Origin: Thermogutta terrifontis
GTDB lineage: Bacteria; Planctomycetota; Planctomycetia; Pirellulales; Thermoguttaceae
Direction: 5' to 3'
NCBI RefSeq assembly: GCF_002277955.1
Contig: NZ_CP018477.1
Coordinates: 3,493,206-3,557,205, forward strand
DNA length: 64,000 nucleotides
Shown: positions 17,901 to 25,227 of the stretch, piece after piece
Layout: every line of letters begins with the position of its first letter
Position numbering within the stretch: the first letter of the stretch is position 1
Translations under genes and position numbers: made by a program
The notes under the pieces: model-generated
The model's database searches: none
The model's input: only the letters and a program-made list of their open reading frames with translations
What the model was told of the DNA's origin: nothing

Positions 17901-19398
17901 CCAGTTCAGCCCGGCGGCGTTCGGGACGCTCGCCATTCTTCCCACCGCCACCTTCCGTGAGACCCCGCCGGATGCCGCGGAAGCAACGTCAAGTGCCACC
18001 CGTTCCCCATCCATTTCAGGAATCCTCACTTTCGCAGAACCGCAAACGGGAAGGGTTCGCCTCCGGATGAGGGGAGAAATCAAGCCGGCCAACCGCTGGC
18101 TGGCTGTGCCACAAGTAACAAGCCCTCAAGTGCGGTTGCAAAGCGTCAGGGTTTTGCTTCCCAAGCGAATTGCGTGGGACAGCCGTCTGGCGGCCATTTG
18201 GGGTCTCCGCCCAATCACGCCGTCCGAAATCCGGTCGGAGCAACAGCCGGACGGGGACTGGGTGGCCTACCAGACAGACAAGGCGGGGTTCTGGCCCCCC
18301 ATTACGGTCTCTTCAGAACAGCCCGGCAAGGTGAATACCTTGGAAATGATTCTCGCGGTCAACTCCCAGCGGGAACTATTGGGCTGGCTGGAAGCGGAAC
18401 TGGAAAATGTTCCGGAAGGTGAAATCACGACCGTGCCCCTTCCAGGTTGCGAACTTGTCGCGGCCTGGCTCGATGGCATTCCTGTTCCCGCCTTTGTGGA
18501 TGATAAAGGCCGGTGGCACATCCCGATCGACGCATCGTCAAGCCCCCGCGATCTGGAATGCCTCTTTTATCGGCGATGGGAAACCGTTTCCGCCCCCGAG
18601 ACACTCCCCGTTGTCCATTTTGAAAAACTCGCCGGTGCGGAGCGAACCTTCCTCTGGGTGGAAAGCCCCTCCATATATCAGGTGGACGTGGCTGGACTTG
18701 CTGAATCCATTCTCCGGGAGTACGAACTGACTCGGGCACGGTGGCTGGCCGACAAGCTCATTGAGTCGTCGCAGGGATCCGCGTCGCAAGCCGTCGAACG
18801 GTCGCTCCGCGTGGCACGGCGTTTCCTGTGGTTGCGGGATCGAGCAAGGCGGGCCATCGCGCTGAGTGCGACAACCTCCGGCGTGAATTCCGCGGAAATC
18901 CGCCTGCACAACATGGAGCTTCAAACGACCGACGTGTTGCAATCCCTGGTCGGCGTGGAAGCCCTGTCGTTGTCGCCGGGCGAGTGGGCAGCAGAGCAAA
19001 TCCTGGCCTCGCCCCCCAGCCCCCACAGCAGGCGGCGGGGATTCGTCGGAGAATCAGTCCCGAAAGAGATCATCCTCCAGCCTATTCCCTCCTCGGTAAA
19101 TTGGACCAGTATCGGGACGGCCGTGGGGATATCCCTTCTGTCTGCGGCATTGCTCGTGGTGACGCTGCGTTGGTGGAATCTCATCACCGTTTGGGTGATG
19201 CGCTTCGCACACGCAGTCCTAGCTCTGGTGGGAGTGGCCTGGTGGTTGTTGCTGCGGCCGAGTTTCTTCGGGTGGCTTCTCATTCTGGCGGCTATATTGC
19301 TACTCATCCGATCGCGCTGGCAGTGGGTGCCTCAGGAAGAGGCAGAAGTGCCTCTCATTGTGCACCAGCCGATGGCAACGAACGACCGATCAGGATGA
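11917..19398 (+). CDS. giant two-module secreted/membrane protein (modules B and C fused)
   Basis: About 2,493 residues. The ATG at 11917 follows GGGAGGGA and leaves a 19-base gap from the previous stop; an earlier in-frame start at 11797 would overlap it. Module B (~1-1330): signal helix (~25-45), ectodomain opening RRVFVPQDRLNEV ... AEFEQMISR ... AVYRAIF, and membrane helices around 1245-1320. Then a second signal-like helix (GAVVLLIVSLATLSF, ~1357-1372) ending in FAQQ starts module C, which opens VYRVFIPVDERGQPVG ... EEFYKQLQRR ... AVYRGTF and ends with membrane helices (~2398-2467). The whole looks like two copies of the neighbouring gene's architecture joined in frame. The middle helices imply that the chain crosses the membrane several times. 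No known enzyme motif was found; a structural or surface-assembly role is a guess. Confidence 0.85.
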   Translation: MRSARSMTASPAQCHHLGKWIRAILAVWLGVAALTTLAEDAVVSRTPSTETVSGFTAPLRFRRVFVPQDRLNEVRDPVPYFPLNAAEFEQMISRVNNQAVVRGQTGEIVSAVYRAIFRQESLVGLEGEWLVELPRTVEQAFIPLGQPNIAIGDATWSDTGGVSVPILTDSQGRLGILVNRSGKIHFRWSARRLPSTNDAASMRFSLTFPVALTSELHLIMTEQWQVSVDDALLLPMGTAPGELPGYRIVFSGSQPISLLLVRPESEEKNKPRLVYREKVAYELTLHGLEATWVWDVDVLNDGLDVLPLELPSSLQIAEVKLGDAPISWTVGLTDDGRPHGVRLRFPEPLRGRGRTLTLRGIQNLPLDRIVTLPSLLPENAFWLSRHATVVVRHPLRLYDLQLAGARLKEVITLPAAPGDTGLDIVGEAPTSEIRVHCGIGPEDLEATTLLNWSWDRDALRAQMTTAVRSRAGEVFQIPFRIRGGWAVEEVTATPPDIVDDWQWQPPAERSGDGTLLIRLRKPISSDTSAVFNVVLSTKLPEDCERLELREIVPFASQTEFTKHQVYGAIRLATSLRENFQIDSQPQLPVASQATLDSLRPWAVLPASATVFEIGSPIPRCEFHRVARPRRFLAQVSGVLAFRGKVLTSSYEVSVQPDQSDLDRIRVLWTAQSGPAPWHWKWRDKDGREVTLRVAPVKDAQLGNDAEVWEVVLPRVVREPVTLIAERESPLDSGPVPLPILLEAVRFEGVLQLVGTAGESGLAGLRWTTRGLRMVADDRGKPPGLPVFATYRYEGGTSLGINELPELRLFLEGGKVPLPLWALSANITYRLDCHGTIERWHIFKISCPQGGRAIFTRSLNEGDPVEMAVTLDGQPVTWETRQNGSGPAFQVVIPPQAREGRLIVWERFADQKGFIADLAHLSRLFPDFPVYHWRATVWTPPAYQPLCEREFLSWGFYPNAWASRLFGPLWRPPDQPLFIPDRLNRALFDPTLPPPDLSLRRAQQFLEFLGENAAALLFASDQGSSQTTGSAAQAFPPTGAAAKPEGRGTLASPSSGNKRRPILWRDLLSDSVVDKVYDAPPRLRTVIFLVDRRAFEELGLSPAMQWSPEDLPEGVLQNDSPAALAETLLESAGLVLAITPRAVVLTSLTELARHRQEITWERPPIYKLAAESDWVREIETSRLVEGGEGFCRVRVWNDLPDEGPLAPRGSCMETGLAFARQGWNATALPEENLAEKQPLTVLVIPVDLITGSRWLGTCLVFLLVVALRVPRRVLLGLAVAAAVGVAFVPEVFAPVLSGAFLGTVLAFVVSLTQAGWESVKKPGETVPLSQFRVSPTGEPHREPTVTSNRLAKTRGAAGAVVLLIVSLATLSFDGKIHPSFAQQPPGVVPEKSASTGRAVPASPPVYRVFIPVDERGQPVGQEVYVPEEFYKQLQRRASPLNETPPGWQFAGAVYRGTFSPANTADRWEITDFSVTLECLLSDAPATLDFPLGSDVLVPSLDELLIDGRPASATWNSGRLRVTISDPGRHRLRIPFKVQPSLQGSVTEVSGAIPPVVNARLELAGSPEFLRVEFPSALGRVERDPESGAWAAELGPTGQLVVRWATGQPLFGDTSPESDVLYVLDLRPEGFHWTVRWKLRSFTSARNQLQLVCDPDLTLVSLTAASPVQVQPLLSEVDQQVFNLTFSGLVPSDQIVTAEFSQAMEESPGGIRLPTVRLADVALGRQDLVVNVGPGLKVVASHSPRWQLADLGEIQGRWQLQMAGTALAYTCSAPSEFWGAWILADPPRVQTDDALQITVGEASAHLTWQVFFPKDQPLPGVFHVRLPPDFHVNRIALYKGAVETPVLSSLAGEGQLLLLTGEVPTGEARLVVEGTISILPDVEWSCPRFTLQEADSRSLTVVLFQSSGVKAEVVRTEQFEPLSVASGLILPPGDDSQVGAYVSQSPSTADLHLRVRVQEHSWPAEATVRVWQQNDRWLGEVLWDLDFGDATVQEIPIQFSPAAFGTLAILPTATFRETPPDAAEATSSATRSPSISGILTFAEPQTGRVRLRMRGEIKPANRWLAVPQVTSPQVRLQSVRVLLPKRIAWDSRLAAIWGLRPITPSEIRSEQQPDGDWVAYQTDKAGFWPPITVSSEQPGKVNTLEMILAVNSQRELLGWLEAELENVPEGEITTVPLPGCELVAAWLDGIPVPAFVDDKGRWHIPIDASSSPRDLECLFYRRWETVSAPETLPVVHFEKLAGAERTFLWVESPSIYQVDVAGLAESILREYELTRARWLADKLIESSQGSASQAVERSLRVARRFLWLRDRARRAIALSATTSGVNSAEIRLHNMELQTTDVLQSLVGVEALSLSPGEWAAEQILASPPSPHSRRRGFVGESVPKEIILQPIPSSVNWTSIGTAVGISLLSAALLVVTLRWWNLITVWVMRFAHAVLALVGVAWWLLLRPSFFGWLLILAAILLLIRSRWQWVPQEEAEVPLIVHQPMATNDRSG

Positions 19399-19622
19399 AA
19401 ACGTCCCAGATCGGGTCGTAACATCTTGTTGCTTCAAAAGATGCGTCATTTCTCCAGTTTTTATTCCGCAGTGGAACGCCGTTTGCACTTTCCAGCCCGG
19501 ACAGGTCCGGGATCGGGATCAATCGAGACACGATGGGGTGCCGGATGAGCGGGTAGTCAGCCCCGTTCGGCGAGAAGTGGAACCGTTGGCCGCGCGAAGT
19601 GCATGATCACCTCAACGCCGTG

Positions 19623-20348
19623 ATGAGTCGCAGGGTCGTCATTTTCCAGAATGCACCGGGAGAGCCGCCCGGGCAGATTGCTGATTTTCTCATGTGGGCT
19701 GGTGTGGAGTGCGAAATCCTCCCCCTTTATTCCCACGTTCCAAACGATCTGGACTGGGAAAATCTGGCGGGTCTGGTCGCACTGGGTGGCCCAATGAACG
19801 TCGATGAGGTGGACAAATTCCCCTATCTTGCCCGCGAAAAGGAATGGCTCATCCAGGCTGTGCGACGCGAAATCCCGGTTTTGGGCATCTGTTTGGGCGC
19901 CCAACTGCTTGCCCGCTGTTTGAATGCCCGGGTCTATCCCAATCCGGTCAAAGAAATCGGCTGGTACGAGGTGAGTTTCACTCCGGCGACGGCGAGTGAT
20001 GCACTTTTCCGTGGAGTGCCCTGGCGGGGGACCGTTTTCCAGTGGCACGGCGACACCTTCACGCTTCCCGAAGGAGCCTTTTTGCTGGCCACCGCAAGCG
20101 ACTGTGTCAACCAGGCTTTCCGCTATGGGACGTGTGCGTGGGGCCTTCAGTTTCATTTGGAGGTGACACCCTCCCTGGTGGAAGCATGGATGGAGTCAGC
20201 AGAAGCGAGCGGTGAGCTGGAACAGCTCGGTGTATCAAAAAGGCAAATTCTTGAGCAAAGCCGCCACCAGTTCGAGCGGATGCAGCGTTTGGCGGAAGTC
20301 GTGTTTCCCCGTTTTGCCCGGCTGTGCGCCCTGGGCGTTGCCCGGTGA
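19623..20348 (+). CDS. class I glutamine amidotransferase-like protein
   Basis: About 241 residues. The ATG at 19623 (MSRRVVIFQN) fits the family start; a GTG 24 bases upstream is possible, and neither has a clear ribosome site. The type-1 glutamine amidotransferase fold is shown by the nucleophile motif GICLGAQL (Cys ~89) and the His of LQFHLEVTP (~177), with the Glu two residues on completing the Cys-His-Glu triad. Stand-alone members related to GMP synthase glutaminase domains either hydrolyse glutamine for a partner or act on gamma-glutamyl compounds. No synthase partner is adjacent, so the substrate is unresolved. The gene ends immediately before the first hairpin array. Confidence 0.85.
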   Translation: MSRRVVIFQNAPGEPPGQIADFLMWAGVECEILPLYSHVPNDLDWENLAGLVALGGPMNVDEVDKFPYLAREKEWLIQAVRREIPVLGICLGAQLLARCLNARVYPNPVKEIGWYEVSFTPATASDALFRGVPWRGTVFQWHGDTFTLPEGAFLLATASDCVNQAFRYGTCAWGLQFHLEVTPSLVEAWMESAEASGELEQLGVSKRQILEQSRHQFERMQRLAEVVFPRFARLCALGVAR

Positions 20349-20369
20349 AAAGAGGGGGCCCTTTCGCAT

Positions 20370-20861
20370 TTGGAGTGCGGCGACTTATGGAGTGCGGCGA
20401 TTCATCGCCGCTTTCTGACGAAGGCTTCAGCCTTCACGACCTTGGCGTTTGCGGCGTCGGAGGGACCCGCTTGTCGGGTCCGATGAACACCGATTGATGA
20501 CCCATCCCTCCTCATCGGGCACGACGAGCGTGCCCCTCCGACCTTTCGGAGGGACCTGCTTGTCAGGTCCGTTTTTTCGAAGGGACGTGCTTGTCACGTC
20601 CGCTTATCAACGTTCGCTTATCCGTTGCCTTTCGGCGGGGACTAAAGTCCCGCGCCGAAAGCGGGGCTAAAGCCCCGCACTCCATATGGAGTGCGGCGAT
20701 TTATCGCCGCTTTCTCGCGAAGGCTTCAGCCTTCGCAATGCTGGGGTGTAGCTCTTCAATGCCCCACAGATTAAGCCGCGCTAGCAACGCCCGTTTGCAC
20801 TTTCGGGTTTCCGGCGGGGACTAAAGTCCCGCGCGGAAAGCGGGGCTGAAGCCCCGCACTC
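20370..20861. repeat. hairpin repeat array 1
   Basis: Nearly 500 bases made of short, mostly perfect hairpins separated by brief linkers. Two loop classes occur. Five-base loop: stems GGACCCG (20463), GGGCACG (20517), GGACCTG (20552) and GGACGTG (20583), with loop CTTGT or ACGAG. Two-base loop: GCGGCGAT (20394, 20693), GAAGGCT (20420), GCGAAGGCT (20717) and GCGGGGCT (20661, 20840), with loops TC, TT, AA or GA. Each arm is matched exactly by its partner although the stem sequence differs between copies. Reading frames across the array are artefacts of the repeats. The 3' two thirds closely matches array 2. Confidence 0.9.
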
Positions 20862-20872
20862 CAAAAAACTAC

Positions 20873-20901
20873 TTGACGACCCCCAAATTGCAACCTAGGG
20901 T
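20873..20901 (+). promoter_or_regulatory. possible promoter for the chemoreceptor gene
   Basis: TTGACG (20873-20878; five of six match -35), 17-base spacer, TAGGGT (20896-20901; weak -10). It is the first unique sequence after hairpin array 1. Confidence 0.3.
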
Positions 20902-21043
20902 CCAGTAGCTTCCCCATTTCGTTCGGTTTTCCGGCCGCATGGGAGTAGTCGGAGGACCGGGCGGTGTGGGGGGCACGGAGGCTTGGGTTGTCGATTGGCA
21001 GGGATGGGGTTTTGGCGATCCTTTCAGAAGATGGGGGTTTGGT

Positions 21044-23077
21044 ATGACTCTCAAATTGTCGCACCTGAGTCTCAAAGCGAAGTTGTTGGGGGGATTTCTC
21101 ACGGTGGCCGGCATCACCGCGGTGGTGGGCGGCCTGGCGTATTATGGGTTGTCCCAGTTGACCAAAGATGTAGACAACCTCGCCAACCAGGCGGTGCCCA
21201 CCCTCAAATTGACCAACGAAATGAACTTCTGCTTTGAAAGCATCGTGCGGATGCAGCGGACGCTCCTCAATCTGGATTTGGACATCGAAAGCCGGCAGCG
21301 GCAGTACCAACAGTTTCAGCAGACCCGCCAGGCCTATAATGACGCGATGAAAGAGTACGAACCACTGCGTCAGTTGGACGAAGAAGCCAAGATCTGGCAG
21401 GAATTCAAGGCCGAATTGGACCAAACGATGCAGGAAAACGACAAATTCTTCGCCCTTGCCCGGCAATTTGACGAGATGCTGGCCAAATGCCAGCCGGATG
21501 AAAATGGCAAGCGGCAACTTTTGGCAGCGACGGCGTACCAATGCCAGTATTGGAAGACCCAACTGGGATTGGATTTCGCGACTGTTTGGACAACCCTCAA
21601 AAATGTCGTGATGCGTGCCGGAGACCCCGAGGGATACAAAGCCGCGATGGACCAATACACCACGGCCAAAAAGCAGTTTGAAACATCTGTAACCGAATTG
21701 GCCAAACGGATGCCGCGGGCAGGGTTGACCACAGAGGCTCTGGACGATTTCAGCAAGGCTGTCCGCGACCTGTGCGAGGCGTATGAAAAGGCCCTCGCCA
21801 AATACGATCACTCTGACCCGCAGCTCATCGCCAAAGTGGACGGGGACGTGAAGGGCCTGGGGCAGAATTGCTGGGCGATCTACAAAGAACTGGAGGATGT
21901 CGTGCACGGACACGTTAATAGAATCGAGTCGCTCGCTGCCGAAATGCGGCACCAAGCCATGGATGTTTGTCGCATCCATATGGACAACCAGCAGGAGCGG
22001 CTCGAGAAGATCGCGAAGCTCTGGCAGGACGAGTCTGATCGGATGGCAAGGGAAGGTCTTGCCATGGCCAGTTTTGCCAAGACGCTGGCCCTGGGAGCTA
22101 CCGGGCTGGGTGTGGTTGTGGCCGTGGTTCTGGGATTTGTCCTGGCCACCAGCATCATCCGCCCGGTGAACAGGGTCGTCGATATGCTGAAGGATGTGTC
22201 TGAGGGAGAGGGAGACCTCACAAAGCGGCTGGAGATTCCCAGCCACGACGAGATCGGCCAGCTTGCCCGCTACTTCAACGCGTTCTGCGATAAACTGGAG
22301 GCGCTCATCCGCGACGTGGCTTCGAGTGCGGAGCAATTCAATGAGGGCTCGCGCGTGGTTTCGGAGGCCTCGCAGTCCCTGGCCAGTGGTGCCCAGGAAC
22401 AGAGCGCCAGTGTCGAGCAGGTGAACGCGACAGTTCAGGAAATGGTGCGAATGATCGAACAGGTCAAGGAGGCCGCCAGCGAGACCAATCGCCTGGCCCA
22501 GCAGGCCCAGACCGTCGCCCGCGAGGGAGGCGAGGCGGTACAGAAATCGGCCGAGGCGATGCAACTGATTCGGGCAAGCTCGCAGCGGATCGCCGAGATC
22601 ATCCAGGTGATTTCGGAAATTGCCAGCCAGACGAATCTGTTGGCGCTCAACGCGGCGATTGAAGCCGCCCGGGCAGGCGAGCACGGGATGGGCTTCGCCG
22701 TAGTCGCCGACGAGGTGCGGAAGCTGGCGGAACGGTCCAACCAGGCGGCCGGCGAGATCACCAAGCTGATCAAGGAATCCACCGCCCGCGTGGAAGAAGG
22801 CGCCGAACTCAGCCAGAAGACCGAAGAGGCCCTGGCACGGATCGTGGAGAGCGTGGAATCCACGAGCCAGAAGATCGCCGAGATTGCCAGTGCGGCGATG
22901 CAGCAGGCGGCCAGTGCGGAAGAGGTCAGCAAAGCGGTGCAGAACATCGCTCAGGTCGTGGAGCAGTCTGCGGCGGGCAGCGAGGAGCTGGCCTCCAGCA
23001 GTGAGGAGCTCTCGGCCCAGGCAGCGGCTCTGCGCGAGCTGGTGAGCCGGTTTAAGATTCGGGCAGCCACGGCCTGA
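21044..23077 (+). CDS. methyl-accepting chemotaxis protein
   Basis: About 677 residues. The ATG at 21044 ([15 protein letters not shown]) puts the first membrane helix directly at the N terminus, as usual; an upstream in-frame ATG at 20939 adds an atypical Gly/Trp-rich stretch. Order: helix 1 (~10-33), all-alpha periplasmic sensor (~35-345), helix 2 (~350-372), HAMP (~372-425), and a long cytoplasmic coiled coil with the conserved hairpin tip [18 protein letters not shown]. The tip would bind CheW and CheA, yet no che gene is in this window, so it is an orphan receptor. A C-terminal CheR-tethering pentapeptide is absent. The gene is enclosed by two similar repeat arrays, which could allow its loss by recombination. 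Confidence 0.95.
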   Translation: MTLKLSHLSLKAKLLGGFLTVAGITAVVGGLAYYGLSQLTKDVDNLANQAVPTLKLTNEMNFCFESIVRMQRTLLNLDLDIESRQRQYQQFQQTRQAYNDAMKEYEPLRQLDEEAKIWQEFKAELDQTMQENDKFFALARQFDEMLAKCQPDENGKRQLLAATAYQCQYWKTQLGLDFATVWTTLKNVVMRAGDPEGYKAAMDQYTTAKKQFETSVTELAKRMPRAGLTTEALDDFSKAVRDLCEAYEKALAKYDHSDPQLIAKVDGDVKGLGQNCWAIYKELEDVVHGHVNRIESLAAEMRHQAMDVCRIHMDNQQERLEKIAKLWQDESDRMAREGLAMASFAKTLALGATGLGVVVAVVLGFVLATSIIRPVNRVVDMLKDVSEGEGDLTKRLEIPSHDEIGQLARYFNAFCDKLEALIRDVASSAEQFNEGSRVVSEASQSLASGAQEQSASVEQVNATVQEMVRMIEQVKEAASETNRLAQQAQTVAREGGEAVQKSAEAMQLIRASSQRIAEIIQVISEIASQTNLLALNAAIEAARAGEHGMGFAVVADEVRKLAERSNQAAGEITKLIKESTARVEEGAELSQKTEEALARIVESVESTSQKIAEIASAAMQQAASAEEVSKAVQNIAQVVEQSAAGSEELASSSEELSAQAAALRELVSRFKIRAATA

Positions 23078-23118
23078 CGCACGGTCGTAAACCCTCCTTA
23101 GAATGGGATGCTCGGGCA

Positions 23119-23151
23119 GGGGTGACTCGCGAGAGTCACCCCTGTGTTTTT
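23119..23151 (+). terminator. rho-independent terminator of the chemoreceptor gene
   Basis: Perfect 10-bp stem GGGGTGACTC / GAGTCACCCC with loop GCGA (23119-23142), followed by a T-rich tail ending TTTTT at 23151, 41 bases after the chemoreceptor stop. Confidence 0.85.
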
Positions 23152-23189
23152 GGCTTGGATGCGGTGCATTGTGACCGAGTACGGGATTT

Positions 23190-23813
23190 GCGGCGGGGAC
23201 TGAAGTCCCGCGCGGAAAGCGGGGCTTTATGGAGTGCGGCGATTTATGGAGTGCGGCGATTCATCGCCGCTTTCCGGTGAAGGCTTGAGCCTTCACGACC
23301 TTGCCGTTTGCGGCGTCGGAGGGACCCGCTCGTCAGGTCCGATAAACACCGATTGATGACCCATCTCTCCTCATCGGGCACGACGAGCGTGCCCCTCCGA
23401 CCTTCCGGAGGGACCTGCTTGTCAGGTCCATTTTTTTCGGAGTCGGAGGGACCTGCTTGTCAGGTCCGTTTTTTCGGAGGGACGTGCTCGCCAATTCCGC
23501 TTATCCAGGTTCGCTTATCCATTGCCTTTCGGCGGGGACTGAAGTCCCGCGCGAAAAGCGGGGCTTTATGGAGTGCGGCGATTCATCGCCGCTTTCTCGC
23601 GAAGGCTTCAGCCTTCGCAATGCTGGGGTGTAGCTCCTCAATACCCCACAGATTAAGCCGCACTAGCAACGCCCGTTTGCACTTTCGGGTTTCCGGCGGG
23701 GACTAAAGTCCCGCGCGGAAAGCGGGGCTAAAGCCCCGCACTCCAGGAAAAGCGGAGATTTATGGAGTGCGGCGATTCATCGCCGCTTTTTTACGAAGGC
23801 TTCAGCCTTCGCA
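23190..23813. repeat. hairpin repeat array 2
   Basis: Same modules, in the same order, as array 1, with extra and damaged copies. From about 23232 to 23744 it is a direct near-copy of 20380-20862, with scattered substitutions and small indels; one GGACCTG unit is duplicated (23412 and 23449). Some copies are imperfect, such as GGACCCG-CTCGT-CAGGTCC (23322) and a decayed one near 23479. A final GCGGCGAT hairpin and CGAAGGCT hairpin close the array (~23770-23811). Open frames through it share protein strings with those in array 1 only because the DNA repeats. Confidence 0.9.
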
Positions 23814-23836
23814 CGACTGGCCTTTTTCGGGTCAAC

Positions 23837-23864
23837 TTGTATTCTCACAAAGTTGGCGTATATT
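23837..23864 (+). promoter_or_regulatory. probable promoter of the btaA-btaB pair
   Basis: TTGTAT (23837-23842), 16-base spacer, TATATT (23859-23864; five of six match -10). It lies just after repeat array 2 and about 135 bases before the btaA-like start. Confidence 0.42.
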
Positions 23865-23999
23865 GGGGTTTATGTTTCGTTGGGGATGCCGGGCGGGATT
23901 TGATGGGCAGAAGGGCATGGTCCACGCAAAACCATTTCGATTGGCTTGCCATCCGTGGGGTGTGGCGGGCGGTCGTGAAGAAATACCGGAGTGAAAGCC

Positions 24000-25190
24000 A
24001 TGTCAGTCGGCGAGTGGGTCAGCGGTCAGGTCTTCAAGCTGGTTCATCGTCACAATCTCGTTTACAACACCTGCTGGGAGGATCCGCGGCTGGACCGCGT
24101 GGCCCTCAACATTGGGCCGGATGACACCATCCTGGTCATCACTTCCGCCGGCTGTAACGCCCTGGATTATGCCCTCCTGGGACCCCGCCACATTTACGCG
24201 GTCGATATGAACCCCCGGCAGAACGCCCTGCTGGAGCTGAAAATGGCGGGGATCCGGCATCTGGACTTTGAGACGTTTTTTCAGATCTTTGGTCAGGGAC
24301 GCTGTCGCGGGATCAAGCAGATTTATGAGCAGCATCTGCGGCGAGACCTGAGTCCCTTTGCACGCCGCTACTGGGATCGGCATGTTCAGCGTTTTTTTGG
24401 GAAAAAGCGGTCGTTCTACTTTCGGGGAACAGCGGGAACGTTCGCCCGGGTGATGAATACCTATATCAACAAGGTCGCCCGGGTTCGCCCTTGGGTGGAT
24501 CGGATTCTTGAGGCCAAGAGCCTCGAAGAGCAGCGCGAGATCTACGAGAAATATCTGAAGGAGCAAGTCTGGACACCGCTTTTGCGTTTCTTGCTCAGCC
24601 GCGATGCGATGCTGTCGCTGGTGGGCGTGCCCCGCGCCCAGCGCAGGCAGATCGAGATGTACTATCAGGGTGGGGTGGCCAAGTACGTGCAGGATTGCGT
24701 TGAGGCGGTGTTCGCCAGGCTGCCGATTTCAGACAACTACTTCTGGCGGGTTTACATTACCGGGAGCTACACGCGGGAGTGCTGTCCCGAGTATCTGAAG
24801 GAAGAGAATTTCTACAAGTTGAAAGGGGGCCTCGTCGATCGCATCACGACGCACACCAACACGGTGGAAGGTTTTCTTGTCGAGAATGATGTGGCGATCA
24901 GCAAATATGTGCTTCTGGATCATATGGACTGGTTGGCGGGGCGTTTCTTTCCGCTTCTGGAGGCGGAATGGCAGGCGATTTTCGATCGTGCCAGGCCGGG
25001 AGCGCGGGCGATCTGGCGGAGCGGCGGGCTGCGGACGGACTTCGTGGATCGTGTGCGCGTCCACATCAACGGCCGGACGGTGTCTTTGGGAGAACAACTG
25101 ACTTACCATCGCGAACTGGCCGAGCAGTTGCATGCCCGGTGCCGCGTGCACACCTATGGGAGCTTTTACATTGCCGATTTGAACACCTGA
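24000..25190 (+). CDS. btaA: BtaA-like 3-amino-3-carboxypropyl transferase (DUF3419 family)
   Basis: About 396 residues, the usual size for the family. The ATG at 24000 has a GGAGTGA ribosome site 5-6 bases upstream. Family landmarks are the opening LVYNTCWEDPRLD, a SAM-binding loop ITSAGCNALDYAL followed by an acidic strand end AVDMNPRQ, and a second-half segment with EENFYKLKGG. Family knowledge: BtaA moves the 3-amino-3-carboxypropyl group of S-adenosylmethionine to diacylglycerol, giving diacylglyceryl-homoserine, the first step of betaine lipid (DGTS) synthesis. The adjacent methyltransferase fits the second step, which strengthens the call. Other DUF3419 members of unknown role exist, so the substrate is inferred. 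Confidence 0.83.
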   Translation: MSVGEWVSGQVFKLVHRHNLVYNTCWEDPRLDRVALNIGPDDTILVITSAGCNALDYALLGPRHIYAVDMNPRQNALLELKMAGIRHLDFETFFQIFGQGRCRGIKQIYEQHLRRDLSPFARRYWDRHVQRFFGKKRSFYFRGTAGTFARVMNTYINKVARVRPWVDRILEAKSLEEQREIYEKYLKEQVWTPLLRFLLSRDAMLSLVGVPRAQRRQIEMYYQGGVAKYVQDCVEAVFARLPISDNYFWRVYITGSYTRECCPEYLKEENFYKLKGGLVDRITTHTNTVEGFLVENDVAISKYVLLDHMDWLAGRFFPLLEAEWQAIFDRARPGARAIWRSGGLRTDFVDRVRVHINGRTVSLGEQLTYHRELAEQLHARCRVHTYGSFYIADLNT

Positions 25191-25227
25191 ACGGTCGCCA
25201 GCCGATTGTCAAGAAAGCTTATCCACG

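Noticed and set aside
20449-20670. Open frame (MRRRRDPLVG...) in repeat array 1, matched by one at 23308-23706 in array 2
   Set aside because: The two share sequence only because the DNA arrays are repeats; no ribosome site, and hairpin stems explain the conserved strings. Not called as genes.
20370-23813. Hairpin arrays as a CRISPR array
   Set aside because: Units are adjacent self-complementary hairpins with no regular unique spacers and no cas genes.
20370-23813. Chemoreceptor with flanking arrays as a composite transposon
   Set aside because: No transposase, no target-site duplication and no terminal inverted repeats were seen.
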